A DNA stretch of 63,298 bases from the NCBI RefSeq assembly GCF_000090795.2, contig NW_003546426.1, positions 1-63,298 of the forward strand, given 5' to 3'. Source of the stretch: Amphimedon queenslandica (Eukaryota; Porifera; Demospongiae; Haplosclerida; Niphatidae). This document shows, piece by piece, positions 42,299 to 54,496 of the stretch. The translations under genes and the position numbers were made by a program. Position 1 is the first letter of the stretch; each line of letters begins with the position of its first letter. Under the pieces are notes generated by a model. It searched no databases. It saw only the letters and a program-made list of their open reading frames with translations, and was not told the origin of the DNA.

Positions 42299-45200
42299 GT
42301 TAACACTGGACTACTTCTTACACAAATGCCAAAGATCAAGCTTATTAGAAATGAAAGAAGAGAAGGTTAGTTATTTTTAGTTTTCTATCATCATTATTAT
42401 TTATTATAATAGGATTAGTTAGATCAAGAATATTTGGTGCTGATGCTGCTAAAGGAGAAATATTAACATTCTTAGATAGTCATTGTGAGTGTAACATTGG
42501 CTGGTTAGAGCCTTTGCTTCACAGAGTCAGTCAGGTTGGTTTGGGAGTGTGTGCCTAGTACATGTACATCTGATAAGTAAATTTTGGTAATTGCTAAACT
42601 TTTGGTGATTTGGTGAATTTATGGCCATGCTTTGAATACGTGCATAATGGTTCAAAACGGTGAGCAGTTTAATTTGGTGAAAGGCTATCAAAATGTATTT
42701 TCTTATAATTTTACATGAAGCATACTGCATTTTTCAGGTCTGTAGGCTTAGACTATTGATTGTAATGCTCTTTTGCTACAACATTAAGTCAAAATGTGCA
42801 CTGCTACCTTGTAGTTCTATCTTTCAGCAGTGATATGTCTGTTGATTTGAAATTTCATTCATAAAAAATCAGTCGAAGAACAGCTTTATAGGCATACTAG
42901 TGTGCCAGGGTTTTCCAAAGGATTTTTTGGTATAGTGCTGATGCAGCTTCTTATCAGTGGATTATCAAATTGCTCAAAAATTGGGCTAAAATCACAAGGA
43001 AAGAATTCTTCATTTTTATAATATTTTTTGATGTGCATACATGTCCTTGTGCTGTTTATTAAGTTTGAACTGATTCTGATCAAATTTGGATTTTTTATGA
43101 ATTTTTAAAGTTTCTCAAAAATCGGGCTAAGCATCTTGTACAGGGACTTAGTACAGGGACTTGAACCAAGTTTTGTCAAAAAAGGCTATGAAAGAATTCT
43201 CTGTTTTTTTCTGATACTTATACATGTTCTTATGCTGTCTAAAGAATTTGAACTGATTCCGATCAAAATTTGATTTTTTATTAATTTTTAAAGTTGCTCC
43301 AAATGCCATATGTACATGCACATGTTTTTTGTCCTTCATGTGCTATTTTTGGCAAAAAATTGGGAGTGAGTGCTGATAAATCAGATAATACACAATGCTT
43401 TACATTTTAACTCTTATTATTATTTTATTATAGGATAGGACGATAGTGGTTAGTCCTATTATTGATGTCATCAGTATGGATACATTTGATTACATAGGTG
43501 CTTCATCTGAACTAAGAGGAGGTATGTATTATAAGTATTGTACTAAGCTGTAATTCCATTATTGGAATTAATCTGATTCTGATGTGCATGTGCATATACT
43601 AATCATGTGTTACATACATGTAATTCTCTTAATGTGTGTAGGTTTTGATTGGAGCCTCCATTTTAAATGGGATGGATTCACTCCTGCACAAAGAGCAAAA
43701 AGAAAGTCCCCAATTGAACCAATAAAGTAAGACATGAATCTCATGTACTTATTCTAGTGTTGATCATACACTAAATGTGCAGGACTCCAATGATTGCTGG
43801 TGGGCTGTTCTCTATTAACAGACAAAGGTTTATTGAAACTGGTAAATATGATGATCAGATGGATATCTGGGGAGGAGAAAACTTTGGTGAGAGAATGAAA
43901 ATTAAAGATATTGCACTATAATGATTTATTAATAGAAATATCATTTCGAACGTGGATGTGTGGTGGATCACTAGAGATCATCCCTTGTTCTAGAGTTGGT
44001 CATGTATTTAGGAAAAGACATCCATATGTATTTCCAGGAGGCAATGCAATGACTTATATGAAGTTAGCTTGAATGATTATTAATATGTGATATAAATTAT
44101 GACTCTTTGTATTCGTTTATTAACAGAAATACAAAACGTGCTGCTGAAGTGTGGATGGACAATTACAAAGATTATTATTATTCTGCAAGACCATCAGCAA
44201 AGGGAAGAGACATGGGCAGGTACATGTATGATAGATTAATAGTACTGTGAGTAGTATCAGGGTTTTATTTGAATTGTAAGACCAGTGCAGGGTAGTTTGA
44301 CAAAAATCATAAGGAAAGAATTCTCCATTTTTATAATTTTTCCTGACACATATAGACGTCCTTATGCTGTGTATCAACTTTGTGCTGATTCCCATTGAAA
44401 TTGGATTTGTTACGAATTTTTTAACTTACTTCAAATGCCATGTACTGTATTGTAGTGCTTGTCAGCTCATGAAGCTCATGCTGTTTAGCTCACTTAGCAT
44501 GCTTTATGGGAAACCCTGATTAGTATGACATTTCATTATACTGTATTTGTAGCATTAAGAGTCGTGTGGCATTAAGGAAACGATTGAATTGCACCACTTT
44601 TGATTGGTACATGAAGAATGTTTATCCAGAGCTAAGGTATATTCTCACTATAAACAATGTGTAATACACTGTACTCCTATCACCAATTATTAGTGTTCCT
44701 TCTTCTACTAATAACAAACATGGAAAGTTAAAGCAAAATAATCTTTGTTTGGATACACTTGGACATCAAGCTGGTGAACCTGTTGGACTACAAGATTGTC
44801 AACAAAGTAGACAAGGATATCAGGTACAGTGATGACAACTGAGAGTGTACATGTACCTTTACATCAGGGTTCCCACAAACCATTTTAAAATGAAAAATTT
44901 TCTTCTGCCCATTTCTGGTGAAATACTCTGTACTATGGTGCAGGGTTTTTGATCAGATTTAAAATTCGCTGACAAGAAGCTGAGTGCTATATACTACTTT
45001 TGAGTTTTTTCTGCTATTGTTAAATTCAAAGCTTTAGTACAATGTATGCTTATATTTCTAGAGTTCAATATTACTCTTGCTATGATATTGTATTATAGGA
45101 CTGGAGTATTGCTATGAAAGGTCTTATTCGCCATTTAAACTTATGCTTAGAAGCAAGAGGACAGATTGTTCACCTCCAGTATTGCTCTAAGGATCACATT

Positions 45201-45344
45201 CAAAACTGGGAGCACACTAAGAACAATCATATTGTACACCTTAGCACTAAACTGTGTCTCAGCAGCAGACACTCATTAAATGAACTGACTTTAGAAACTT
45301 GTGATGATAAAAGTAATAATCAGCAATGGTTTATAGTATCATGA
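40508..45344 (+). CDS. Polypeptide N-acetylgalactosaminyltransferase (GALNT2-like)
   Basis: A Golgi type II membrane enzyme that starts mucin-type O-glycosylation by moving GalNAc from UDP-GalNAc to Ser/Thr. Exon 1 (40508-40615) gives a short basic head and one transmembrane anchor; exon 2 is 41546-41739 and about a dozen more follow. Catalytic signatures: [20 protein letters not shown], the DSHCE stretch (DxH metal motif) in [47 protein letters not shown], the Gal/GalNAc-T motif [20 protein letters not shown], and [16 protein letters not shown]. The ricin-B lectin domain includes [14 protein letters not shown] and ends QQWFIVS. The closest match by eye is GALNT2. Introns carry repeat D1 and M1 copies. 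A broken duplicate of several exons lies 5 kb downstream. Confidence 0.93.
42571..42720. repeat. MITE family M1 relic in GALNT intron
   Basis: Shares AATTTTGGTAATTGCTAAAC, TGGCCATGC and GTGCATAATGGTTCAAAACG with the 20609 copy; the right end is eroded. Confidence 0.55.
42905..43390. repeat. Dispersed repeat family D1, two head-to-tail pieces in GALNT intron
   Basis: GAACTGATTCTGATCAAATTTGGA and GAACTGATTCCGATCAAAATTTGA occur about 180 bp apart within one intron, showing either tandem insertion or internal duplication. Confidence 0.65.
44250..44520. repeat. Dispersed repeat family D1, copy in GALNT intron
   Basis: Ends with TAGCATGCTTTATGGGAAAC, the reverse complement of the family's opening signature, so it is inverted relative to the 8840 copy. 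Confidence 0.7.
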
Positions 45345-45588
45345 TTTTCTCCTTTTGTTATTATTTTAATTAAAAGCTGTTATTTTAAGAAGTATAAAAA
45401 TGTACATAACCATAGATAATTTACTCATTTTTTCATTTACTCTAATAACCAAAAATCCAGAACACACCTCTGTAGCCCTCTTGCATGGGGTCTGGATACT
45501 GCTGGTAGGGGTATAAAAAAGCTTAATTCAGCTATCCATGAGGTAAGAGCTAGTGGCGGGGCGAGACTAATCCAGAGCCTACATTACA
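45345..45588. other. Spacer between GALNT and NHR-ROC-DEATH gene
   Basis: 244 bp. The ATG at 45485 leads quickly to a stop, so 45589 was preferred as start of the next gene. Confidence 0.5.
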
Positions 45589-48500
45589 ATGGACATGGAC
45601 TTCTTGTTGCCGAAATTTGTTCAATTTACCTATCACCAGTAAGACTTTCGACTTGTGATTTAATCATTATCATTTAATATTATACTATGCTTTCAGGGAG
45701 TACCATTCAGATGATATGAGGCTTTCTGGGGCAAAGGCTGCTAAAATAAGTCCTGACAAAAACTGCTACAAAGGTGTAGCTTATTCAGCGGTACCAGTCA
45801 CTGGGCATATCGAGTTTGAGGTAGAGATACTATCTTGCTGCACAAAATGGACTGGGGGCATTGGAATAGGCATAATGAGACGTTTGATGAACAAACCATT
45901 CAATCATGCATTAATACCTCATAATACAAAAGATGCGTCTGGTCACTGCATGTGGTTTGGAAACAAGGTCTACAGTCGTATTAAAGCTAAGGCTGATATA
46001 CCATATGGGAAGCGATCGCTGGACTCTTTGACAATGGGGGATAGAGTTGGTGTCCTGATAACATCAAATGGTGACTTACATTTCTTAATCAATAATGAGC
46101 CACAAGGCAGAGCACTGGAAAGTGTGTACAGATTTGGGCATGATATATATATAGCTGTTGATCATTGGGGTAACTGTTGCGCAACACAAATTATAAAATC
46201 AGGTGAGTTTTGTTTGATGGGAAATGATTTTAGTAATTGGTATAAAACTGCCTATTTGACAAATCTTCAAATATTATTTTCCTCTTTTGCATGGTAGATT
46301 TAGTATGTTGTTTGATTATCAAAATCATGTATTTTTATATGTATGCAATATAAACTCATGTATCACTGTCATTTTTAAGGTATCACATTTATGTTAATTG
46401 TGCGCATGAGAGCAGTCTTGCTATAGTTTTGGTATTTATTTTGATTGTTTTTCTATTAAGTTAACAAAAGGTCTTTTCATGTAGTGTTTGGAAACCTTGA
46501 GCGAGGAACTGACTTTTTGCTGATGCAGAAAGCCGAAAGAGATAAAAATGCACAGTTGATACTGGAGAGAGGAATGAAGGAAGGATGTATCTTTCTCAAC
46601 AACATTAAGATGGTAATATGTGGTCCTCCTTGCATTGGTAAAACAGCATTCAAGGCTCTATTGCTTAACAACCCACCTCCTTTGAAACACCATAGCACAC
46701 CAATTGCTGCCCGGCCAATACGAGCCATTGAGAGAATAGCTGCCAGAATGAAAGTGTGGCATGAAGTCACTGAAGATGAGTTACTAAGCATGTTATCTGA
46801 TACTATTGAAACACAGACCATGATGTTTCCTCAGTTTTCTCATGCTGATGCTGCTAGGCTACTACCAGGACAAGCAAATGCTTTATCACAGGTTTATCGA
46901 AGGGATCCTGTAATTCCTAACGATGAACCATTATTTCAAAGGAGCACCCCAGCCAGGCCTGCTTTATCACCTTCATTGCCATCAACTAGTAGTGTATCTA
47001 CTGACCCCACTTCTCATCAGCCAACTAGAGATATTGATCATGTTTCAGAGAAAATTCTTAGGCAGTTGGCATCTCCTGACGAAAGAAAAGTGCCGGAGCA
47101 GTTACGTGAAGCAAAGTGGATTCATCTTTTAGATAGCGGAGGTCAACCTCAATTCACTGACCTACTTCGTATGTTTGTACGAGGTAATTCACTGTATGTC
47201 ATTGTAATGAAGGTGACGGAATCACTTGACGATAAACCCACATTTGTTTATTCCATAAATGGAAAGCCACTCAATGCACCCAAACAAATGACAATGACAA
47301 ACCTTCAGATTGTTAAGAATTTTGTTTGTTCCGTTTCTGCAGCTTCAAGAGATCAGTTTGGAGATGATGTGGCCCCAGCCTTTGTAATTGTTGCCACTCA
47401 TTGTGACCAATCAAAGTTTAGAAGGTTTTTGAATATGGAACAAACACTTCAGGAAAAAAATCTCATACTTCAAGAATGTCTGAGAGAGTTTCTTCATCTC
47501 TTTGTGTTTTATAATCGCGATTCTAATGAGCTCATTTTTCCCGTTGACAACCTCTGCAGATGGAACCGTGAAAAAATATCAGCTGAGATTCGCGAACGCC
47601 TATTATCTTCTCGTTCTGATATAAGCCTGAATGTTAAACTACCAATACGCTGGTATGTGTTTGATTTGAATATTAAAAAAGAAGCATCAAAGGAGGGTCA
47701 TGGAGTGATTTCGCTTCAGTCTTGCTATGCTATTGGAGACAAATTTGGCATGGGAAAAATTGAAGTTGATTATTGTCTGATCTACTTGGACTCATTGAGA
47801 ATATGCATTTATTATCCTAACACACTTCCTAATGTGATATTCACTAATCCTCAGTTTCTAATAGACTTTCTTTCCAATATTATTCGTGTGTCATTTGTTG
47901 ATGATCTACAGGAGATATTGCCAAAAGGAGTCAGTTTGTCTAAAGGTGCTATACAGTCTCTTAAGAGGGATGGGATTTTCGATGAATCATTGCTCAATAA
48001 TCTTGGGTTAACTTTCATTCCTAACCTTTTTACAAAAATGGATCTTCTGTTGTTGCTGCAACTCTTGCGAGTCATCTCACCAATCAGAGCAGCTAATGTC
48101 CGGTCACCTCAATTCTTTATTCCCATACTTTTACCTGTTTCCCATAGTCAGAAGAGAATCACTACTACAGCTGTTCCACTTGTCATAACATTCAATAGTA
48201 AACTGGTCCTACAAGTAAGTCACAAACAATGCTTATGTATACTGTTAACTCTCCCTTATTTTAGGGTTTATTCCCAGCATTAATAGTGTCTTTATTAAGT
48301 AGACAAGAAGAGCCTTGCTTCTTCATCGATAGTCGATCTCCTGATTTTCCCAAGCAGCTTCGACATGCTGTGAAGCTCTACTCAGAGGATCTCTTTGGAT
48401 CAGTATTCCTGTATGAAGAATATAAATCAATTGATGTTTATTTCACTGGCCCTTCTCAGCATTGCTATATCCTTCGTAAGGTCATTCTGGAGGGTCTTAA

Positions 48501-49269
48501 AACCAGCTCTGTGATACTAGGCTATGATGAGAAGATACTAAAAATATCTGCTCTTGTTCATTGTAATCGTAAACATATTATAGATACTAATGATAAGGTT
48601 CCTCATCCTATTACTATCTCCTACAAGGTGAGTCCACCGGCAATTGGTTGCAGCATTGAGACAAGTCTTCAAACTATTGCTCTGACTAATGACAGGCAAA
48701 GCTGTTGGTTGATTAGTAAGTATACATAATTATTTATACTAACACTGACATATCTCTTATTGTCTAGGACCATCTGATTTGGTTGCACATGTTGAGACTA
48801 ATCCATTACCAGCTGATAAAATATTAGGTAAGTATTTTTTGTGTATATGCATTGTAGCCAATATACTAGAGAGATCATATATTGTCATTTCATAATTTCT
48901 GGCTAAAAGTAGCTGTATTGTAAATACTGGGGCATACATGTAAATTTTCTCTATTACAATGCAATTAAGCTACTGTATTCCTATTATTATGCAGATGAGA
49001 GCCATGTCCCCACAATTCTGGAAGCTATCAAAGAGATAGTTTTTGAATGGGAGTTTTTAGGAGTCTATCTAGGAATAGAAAGATTCAAGTTGAACGAAAT
49101 TAAGTATAACTGTCGGGACCAAGTACAAGTTTGTCGTAAGGATATGATTTACCATTGGATAGGGACAAAGACTGCAACGTGTGACGCTTTGATATCAGCA
49201 TTAAGAAAGATAGAAAGAAGGGACATTGCAGAGGAACTGAGCCAACTACTTGTAACTGGACTACAGTAA
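45589..49269 (+). CDS. NHR-ROC GTPase-COR-like-DEATH domain protein
   Basis: Six exons (45589-45638, 45697-46202, 46485-48214, 48265-48715, 48768-48827, 48995-49269) join exactly in frame to 1,023 residues. Residues about 26-185 are a neuralized homology repeat (MRLSGAKAAKI, YKGVAYSAVPV, WTGGIGIGIM, GDRVGVLITSNGDLHFLINN, YIAVDHWGNC). The ROC/Ras-like GTPase follows, with P-loop GPPCIGKT (232-239), switch DSGGQ (402-406) and a G4-like THCDQ (490-494) in place of NKxD. About 160 low-complexity residues sit between P-loop and switch, far more than in Ras. A COR-like winged-helix region follows, then a C-terminal death domain at about 935-1,020 (ILEAIKEIVFEWEFLGVYLG, DALISALRKIERRDIAEELS). It looks like an intracellular sensor or apoptosis regulator of the ROCO type. 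NHR domains mediate protein binding in Neuralized ligases. Domain calls are firm; the ligand and partners are unknown. Confidence 0.85.
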
Positions 49270-49494
49270 TTAATTATAATAGTGATTGTTATTTTAACTA
49301 ATGCTGAATTGCTACTTCTTTATTTTGTATATTTCCTTTTTTGCACACATGACCTGGTTGTGTCATCTACAAAATAATGTGCATTACTACAGTTTATGCT
49401 AGCTGTAAAAGCTGTGAAATTTCATTAAAGTTTCTCTGCCTATAGTATTGTATTACAATACAATATTATAACAGTAACAGTGTAATATCAAAAA

Positions 49495-49745
49495 TCAGGA
49501 TAAACACCTTATATTATAGTACAGGGATTTTGGCTAAATTTCGTCAAATATGGCTAGGAGAAAATTCCTCGTTATATAATTTTTTCTGATACCTATAGAT
49601 ATATGTCTTAATGATGTGTACAGATTCTGATCAGATTTTTTATGTATAATTTTTAAAGTTGTTCCAAATGACATGTAATGCCATGTAAAGTTGTACTTCA
49701 AATGCCATTATTGTAGCTATGAAGCATGCTGTTTAGCTCACTAGT
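49495..49745. repeat. Dispersed repeat family D1, intergenic copy
   Basis: Contains CAGGGATTTTGGCTAAATTT, GGCTAGGAGAAAATTCCTCG and, at the end, TGAAGCATGCTGTTTAGCTC. Confidence 0.65.
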
Positions 49746-50229
49746 TAATTCATTATTATGTAAATTACTTTTAATAATAGTTATAGTTTATGTCATTATT
49801 TTAAGTTTAGACAAAATGGTTAAGCAAGACAAAATTTGGTCAGACAATTAAGGAAAATGATTCAAAAATGTCCAATGTTTAACTGTTAATTCAGGCTCTG
49901 GAACTGATTTTATACTTTATCATTGTGATAAAAATGCTTCCCATTAAAATTTGTTATAAATGAAGTAGATCTATGTAATGTACACAAATTGTGCATTTAG
50001 GTGCTGTCATTTCATTTTCTGTTTTAAAAACTCATCTTTGTTGAGAATCATGTTGCTCAAAGAGTCACATATTGCTTTAATTAGAAAATAACGTTAACAC
50101 TGCATCTGAAGTGACACCAGACTACAATCAGTGGAAAAATCAGCAAAAGACATTAAAATTTTTAATGCAACAATTAATTAGCATAAAATATAGGGATTGT
50201 GCACTGCTAAGCTTCATCCTGGTGCATAC

Positions 50230-50905
50230 AATGAGAGATCATAAAGTTAGACATGTATTTAGGAAAAATCATTCATGTTTCCAGGATGCAATGCAATGAT
50301 TTATGTGAGTTAGTAGGAATTTTAATGTGTAATGTATTAATATTAATATGACTCTTTCTATTCCTTTATTAATAGAAATACAAAATGTGCTGCTGAAGTG
50401 TGGATGGACAATTACAAAGATTATTATTATTCTGCAAGACCATCAGCAAAGGGAAGAGACATGGGCAGGTACGTATGTACATGTATGTACATATGTACAT
50501 GTACATGTAACGGTCAAACCTGCTATTGTGGACAGCCTAAATAAGGACACCTTTATAATCAGGACAGGTAGTATCAGTCCCAATACAATATAAATGAACC
50601 TCTGAAATAAGTGTCCTGAATAGACAGGTTTGACTGTATATTATTTTAGGGTAGTGGTATTTAGCATTTTTCTGCCAAATGCTTCTAGTATTACATTCAA
50701 AATTGTTTAAATTAATTTATATTCATCTTTTGCTTGCATTTTTTCGTAGTGCCTAGTGCCTATTATATTTTTATAATTCAATGCTAATAAAAATGATTAA
50801 ATGAACTAAACTTAGTGATAAAAGCAATAATCAGCAATGGTTCATAGTATCAGGACTTTTGTATTTCTTTTTGTTATTTAATTGAAAGCTGTTTTAGCTT
50901 GTACA
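50230..50905 (+). pseudogene. Broken duplicate of GALNT exons
   Basis: Three blocks lie in the same order and strand as in the GALNT gene. About 50245-50310 matches the [19 protein letters not shown] exon but has a 4-base deletion that breaks the frame. 50377-50468 matches the exon [20 protein letters not shown] and onwards with one change (Arg to Cys) and keeps its splice sites. About 50815-50870 matches the last exon ([11 protein letters not shown]) and 3' flank. The intron between the first two blocks is also recognisable, so this is a DNA-level duplication, not a retrocopy. The catalytic exons are absent. It is a relic, though the intact middle exon could still be spliced into a transcript. 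Confidence 0.85.
50510..50638. mobile_element. Small MITE with CAAACCTG inverted ends
   Basis: The left end reads ACGGTCAAACCTGCTATTG; the right end reads TACAGTCAAACCTGTCTATT on the other strand. Inner GGACAC/GTGTCC pairs extend the fold. It interrupts the GALNT duplicate. Confidence 0.65.
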
Positions 50906-51192
50906 TTGTAAATTGACTCCTAGATTAATGATTGGTCAATTTGGTTGATGTTGTAAAATATGAAATATTGTGAATGGTTAAATTTGAATTTTGTGAAATA
51001 AAAAGTGCATGTATTGTTATGTAGATTTACTTTATGATCTACTGACTAATGTTTCTCATGCTCATTTCATAGTTATCTAGAATTATCTTTATTATAGTTA
51101 TGCTAGTTGACTCCACCTTGGTCTATGTAAACAGACTAAAACAGTACTTGACACTAAAAACGAGCTAAAAAGAAGATACTATCTCAAGATAC

Positions 51193-54100
51193 ATGGCTAC
51201 AGCTGGTCAATTTCCTAGTCAAGTAAGCTTCTAGGTAGGATGTTTCAAGGTTTTTCTCATTATCTAGGAAGCAGGTTTTGACTACAATGAATCACAAGAG
51301 GAGCAGCAACACTCAGCCCCTAGTGAAGGGGTACTATCTGAAGACAAGCCACTTAATTTGAGGGTCCTAGGAGACAACAGCACTTTTACCATAGGACCAC
51401 AAGGTACTATTATACTATATAGTTCATGAAAAAACTTAGTACTACCTCAACTAACCTTATGCCCCAATCCTGCCCCTTGCCTCCTTCAACCCTCCCCCTC
51501 TTCATGTTGTGTAACTGTTTTTTTTCAAGAATAGTGGGCTTCACAAGTTGTTGAAGCTTTGCAGAATAAAATTGCACTAAAATCAATTTAATACGGTGTA
51601 AGATGGCTGAATAATCCTGAATATAGGTCATTTGGAAAAATTATTGGCCCCACCATGAGTAGCGTAGGCAAGGACTATGTACTGTACAAGATGATTTATT
51701 GGATGGGAATTAATATTGGTGATTAGCAGTTTTATGAAGAAATCGCCAATATAAAATCCGCCATTTTGTTTCAATCTGAGCATGCTCAATGGAACATGGC
51801 ACAAAATTGCCAATATAAAATCCGCCAATTTCTTTCCAAAGGCAAATTTGCCAAATATTTCTCCCATCAATAACTCATCTTGTACAGTATGTTGCTAATT
51901 AAATTGCAACTATCACTTTGAGGTTTTGTGGTTTAGAAATTAGAAAGGCTCACAGAAATATTCTATGGGCTAGAAAAAGTTAATTTCTGTTGTTTTAAAA
52001 ATAGTGCAAGGCACCAAAAGCAAGAACAATATTTCAAAATTTAGTCACATAAACAAACAGCTTTGTTTCTTTTGTTTTGGCAAGGTCAATGTGCCAATGG
52101 TGTCCCTTTAAAAACTCACCACATGGTAATTGATAGGTCCTATTTTGGAGGGGGGTGTTATATTATTTAGTAAATATACTATTTTACAGAAACAAATATT
52201 ATTATAATGTTGCTACTTATGTATATCTATAATATCATATCTAAATTATTTCATCACATAGAAAACAATATATCAAGGACTGAGATGGGTAGCCTTCAAA
52301 ATACATTTCCTGATTTCATGAAACAAGAAAAAGTGAAATTACAGCCAGTTTTACTCTGTTTGGGAGACATGGATGGTGCAGGGGGTCGAAAAGAAGCCAT
52401 GCAACAGATGCTAGAAACACCTATTGCAGATGGTTTTTCTCCTTACCACATTCTAGCATCAAAGAAATACTACTTGGCTGATGTAGACACAGGCTTGAAG
52501 CTTTATAATTATGGTTTTCAATCTTATTCGTTGTTTGCCGACAGTCTCATTGATGATCTGCTTAAATCTAGAGTTTATGAACATGAATTGCTTAAAAAGC
52601 ATATGAACTGCCTAAGGACACATTTAAAGGAAAATAAGTCAAGCAAAGAAAAGGTAATGAAGCACTTAACAAAGGGGGTCTCTTTAATCAAAATTTGGGA
52701 TTTATCTGTTCATTCTAACGCTTTTCACTTTTTGAGATATTTCAGTGGGTTTTTAACCAACAGTCGTCTTTGGCTTTTTGCTGGCCCAGGCATGTTAAAG
52801 CAGCTCGCAGTCGTAGATACAACAGAATCATCAGAAGCAGCACAACCATTGGAATCACCAGCAGCTAAAGATAACCCAATAAGACCATGGAATCTTGAAT
52901 TAGATTACCTTCTCCGCTCTACTATGATCTGTAACAATTCAGTTGGTCCCATTGGAAAGAGGAGGAAGCCATGCAAGTTGTTCTTTTCATGTGGCAGTCA
53001 TGAACGTAGCGATAAAAAAAGATCTGATTCCCCTCAAAAAACAGAGAGTCCTACCAGCAACCAGCAGAATGAGACCATTATCCCTCCTTTTTCAAATAAC
53101 ACTGACAGTACAGTCGACCCAATAGTACAAGCGCCCCCCAAGTGTACATTATCCCCACTGTATACTACTGGCACCCAACAAGTTGAAGAAAGTATTTCAG
53201 AGAAAAACACATCACCTGTTGAAGAGGATCCAAATCTTTTTCTTCAAGCAGCTAAAGATGTGATAATTTCCAATTTAGAAGAAGACCTAAGCCACATTGC
53301 CAGACAACTAAAAGTATCTGATTTGATGGAGGAAAGTGTTATTGACATACAAAGTGGCAATAAAAGGGACAGTTTGCAGTCGTATGTAAAACGTAGTCTT
53401 TCTCAGACTGATGAAGCTGATGTTCCTATATCATGGCTCTTCCTACGTGGTGCTCTAGAACACAGGGAGAATATTTTCATGAATAAAGAAGAACTACATG
53501 AGATTGCAAAAGAGTGTGGGATTGAGGAGGATTTTGAAGATTTTTGTGGATTTTTCACATCATTTGGGAGCATCTTTGATATCAGTCTCAAATGTCAAAG
53601 CAGCAAAAAAATAGTTATCATCAAGCCAGATGAATTCTTATCTAAGGTTAATAAGGCATTTGATATCATCAGTAGTCCAGATGAGCAAGGTTCTAGCTAT
53701 AAAAAAGATGGAATCATCACAAGTGAAACAGCCACAAAACTGTTTGGGGCGGCAGAAGGAAAGTCGTTTATGACAGTTTTCGTGCAAGTTGGTATAGCAG
53801 CTACTATACCAACTGACCATGATGAGTACTACTACATGCCTTGTGCTCGGAAATTAAAGCAGCAACTGTTACCTGACAAGGCAGCAGTCAAAGTCCTGCT
53901 AAATATTCAATGTCCAACTGTAGTGAACTATGAAGTTTCTTTCACTGAATGCATGCTTAACTTATATGGTAATGATGCACAGCTTCAGTCCTCTGAATAT
54001 GAAAATGTGACAATCATAAAACTTATTAATGGTAGTAACAGCAATGGCTTCGTAACAATTATTTACAGAGGAGATGAGATTGAAGTCAAAGTTGAAGCAG

Positions 54101-54406
54101 CAAATCACAGCTCACGCTTGGACTATGTTATTTTAGTCTTACGAGCCTTTCAACAACTTGCACAAAAAGCAGCAAATAATGGGACCTTTGCTTATGCCTT
54201 TGCCACTAAGTGCAAAAATGATTATCACCTGCTAGATCTGCCTAATGACCTATGTGAAAAATGTCAGAAAAATGAAGACCTTCAAATTTGGGCAGAAGCA
54301 CTGAAACAGGTTAAATTATTCTTATGATGTTGTCAAAACTTTTATCTTTTTGTTGCTTATAGGCTCCAATACAGGAAGAATTCAAATTTAAAACTGGTTT
54401 GTACTA

Positions 54407-54496
<90 letters not shown>

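Larger units (their letters stand above)
49270..51192. other. Spacer between the two ROC/DEATH genes
   Basis: 1.9 kb holding a dispersed repeat D1 copy (49495-49745), a broken duplicate of GALNT exons (about 50230-50905) and a small foldback element (50510-50638). No intact gene seen. Confidence 0.7.

Noticed and set aside
45485..45510. ATG at 45485 as start of the NHR-ROC gene
   Set aside because: It meets a stop after seven codons; the ATG at 45589 splices in frame into the NHR domain.
50111..50593. A second functional GALNT gene
   Set aside because: Only fragments are present, one with a frame-breaking deletion, and catalytic exons are missing.
52207..52261. ATG at 52207 as start of the second ROC gene
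   Set aside because: Two upstream exons from 51193 join in frame, and the acceptor before 52262 is better supported by its pyrimidine tract.
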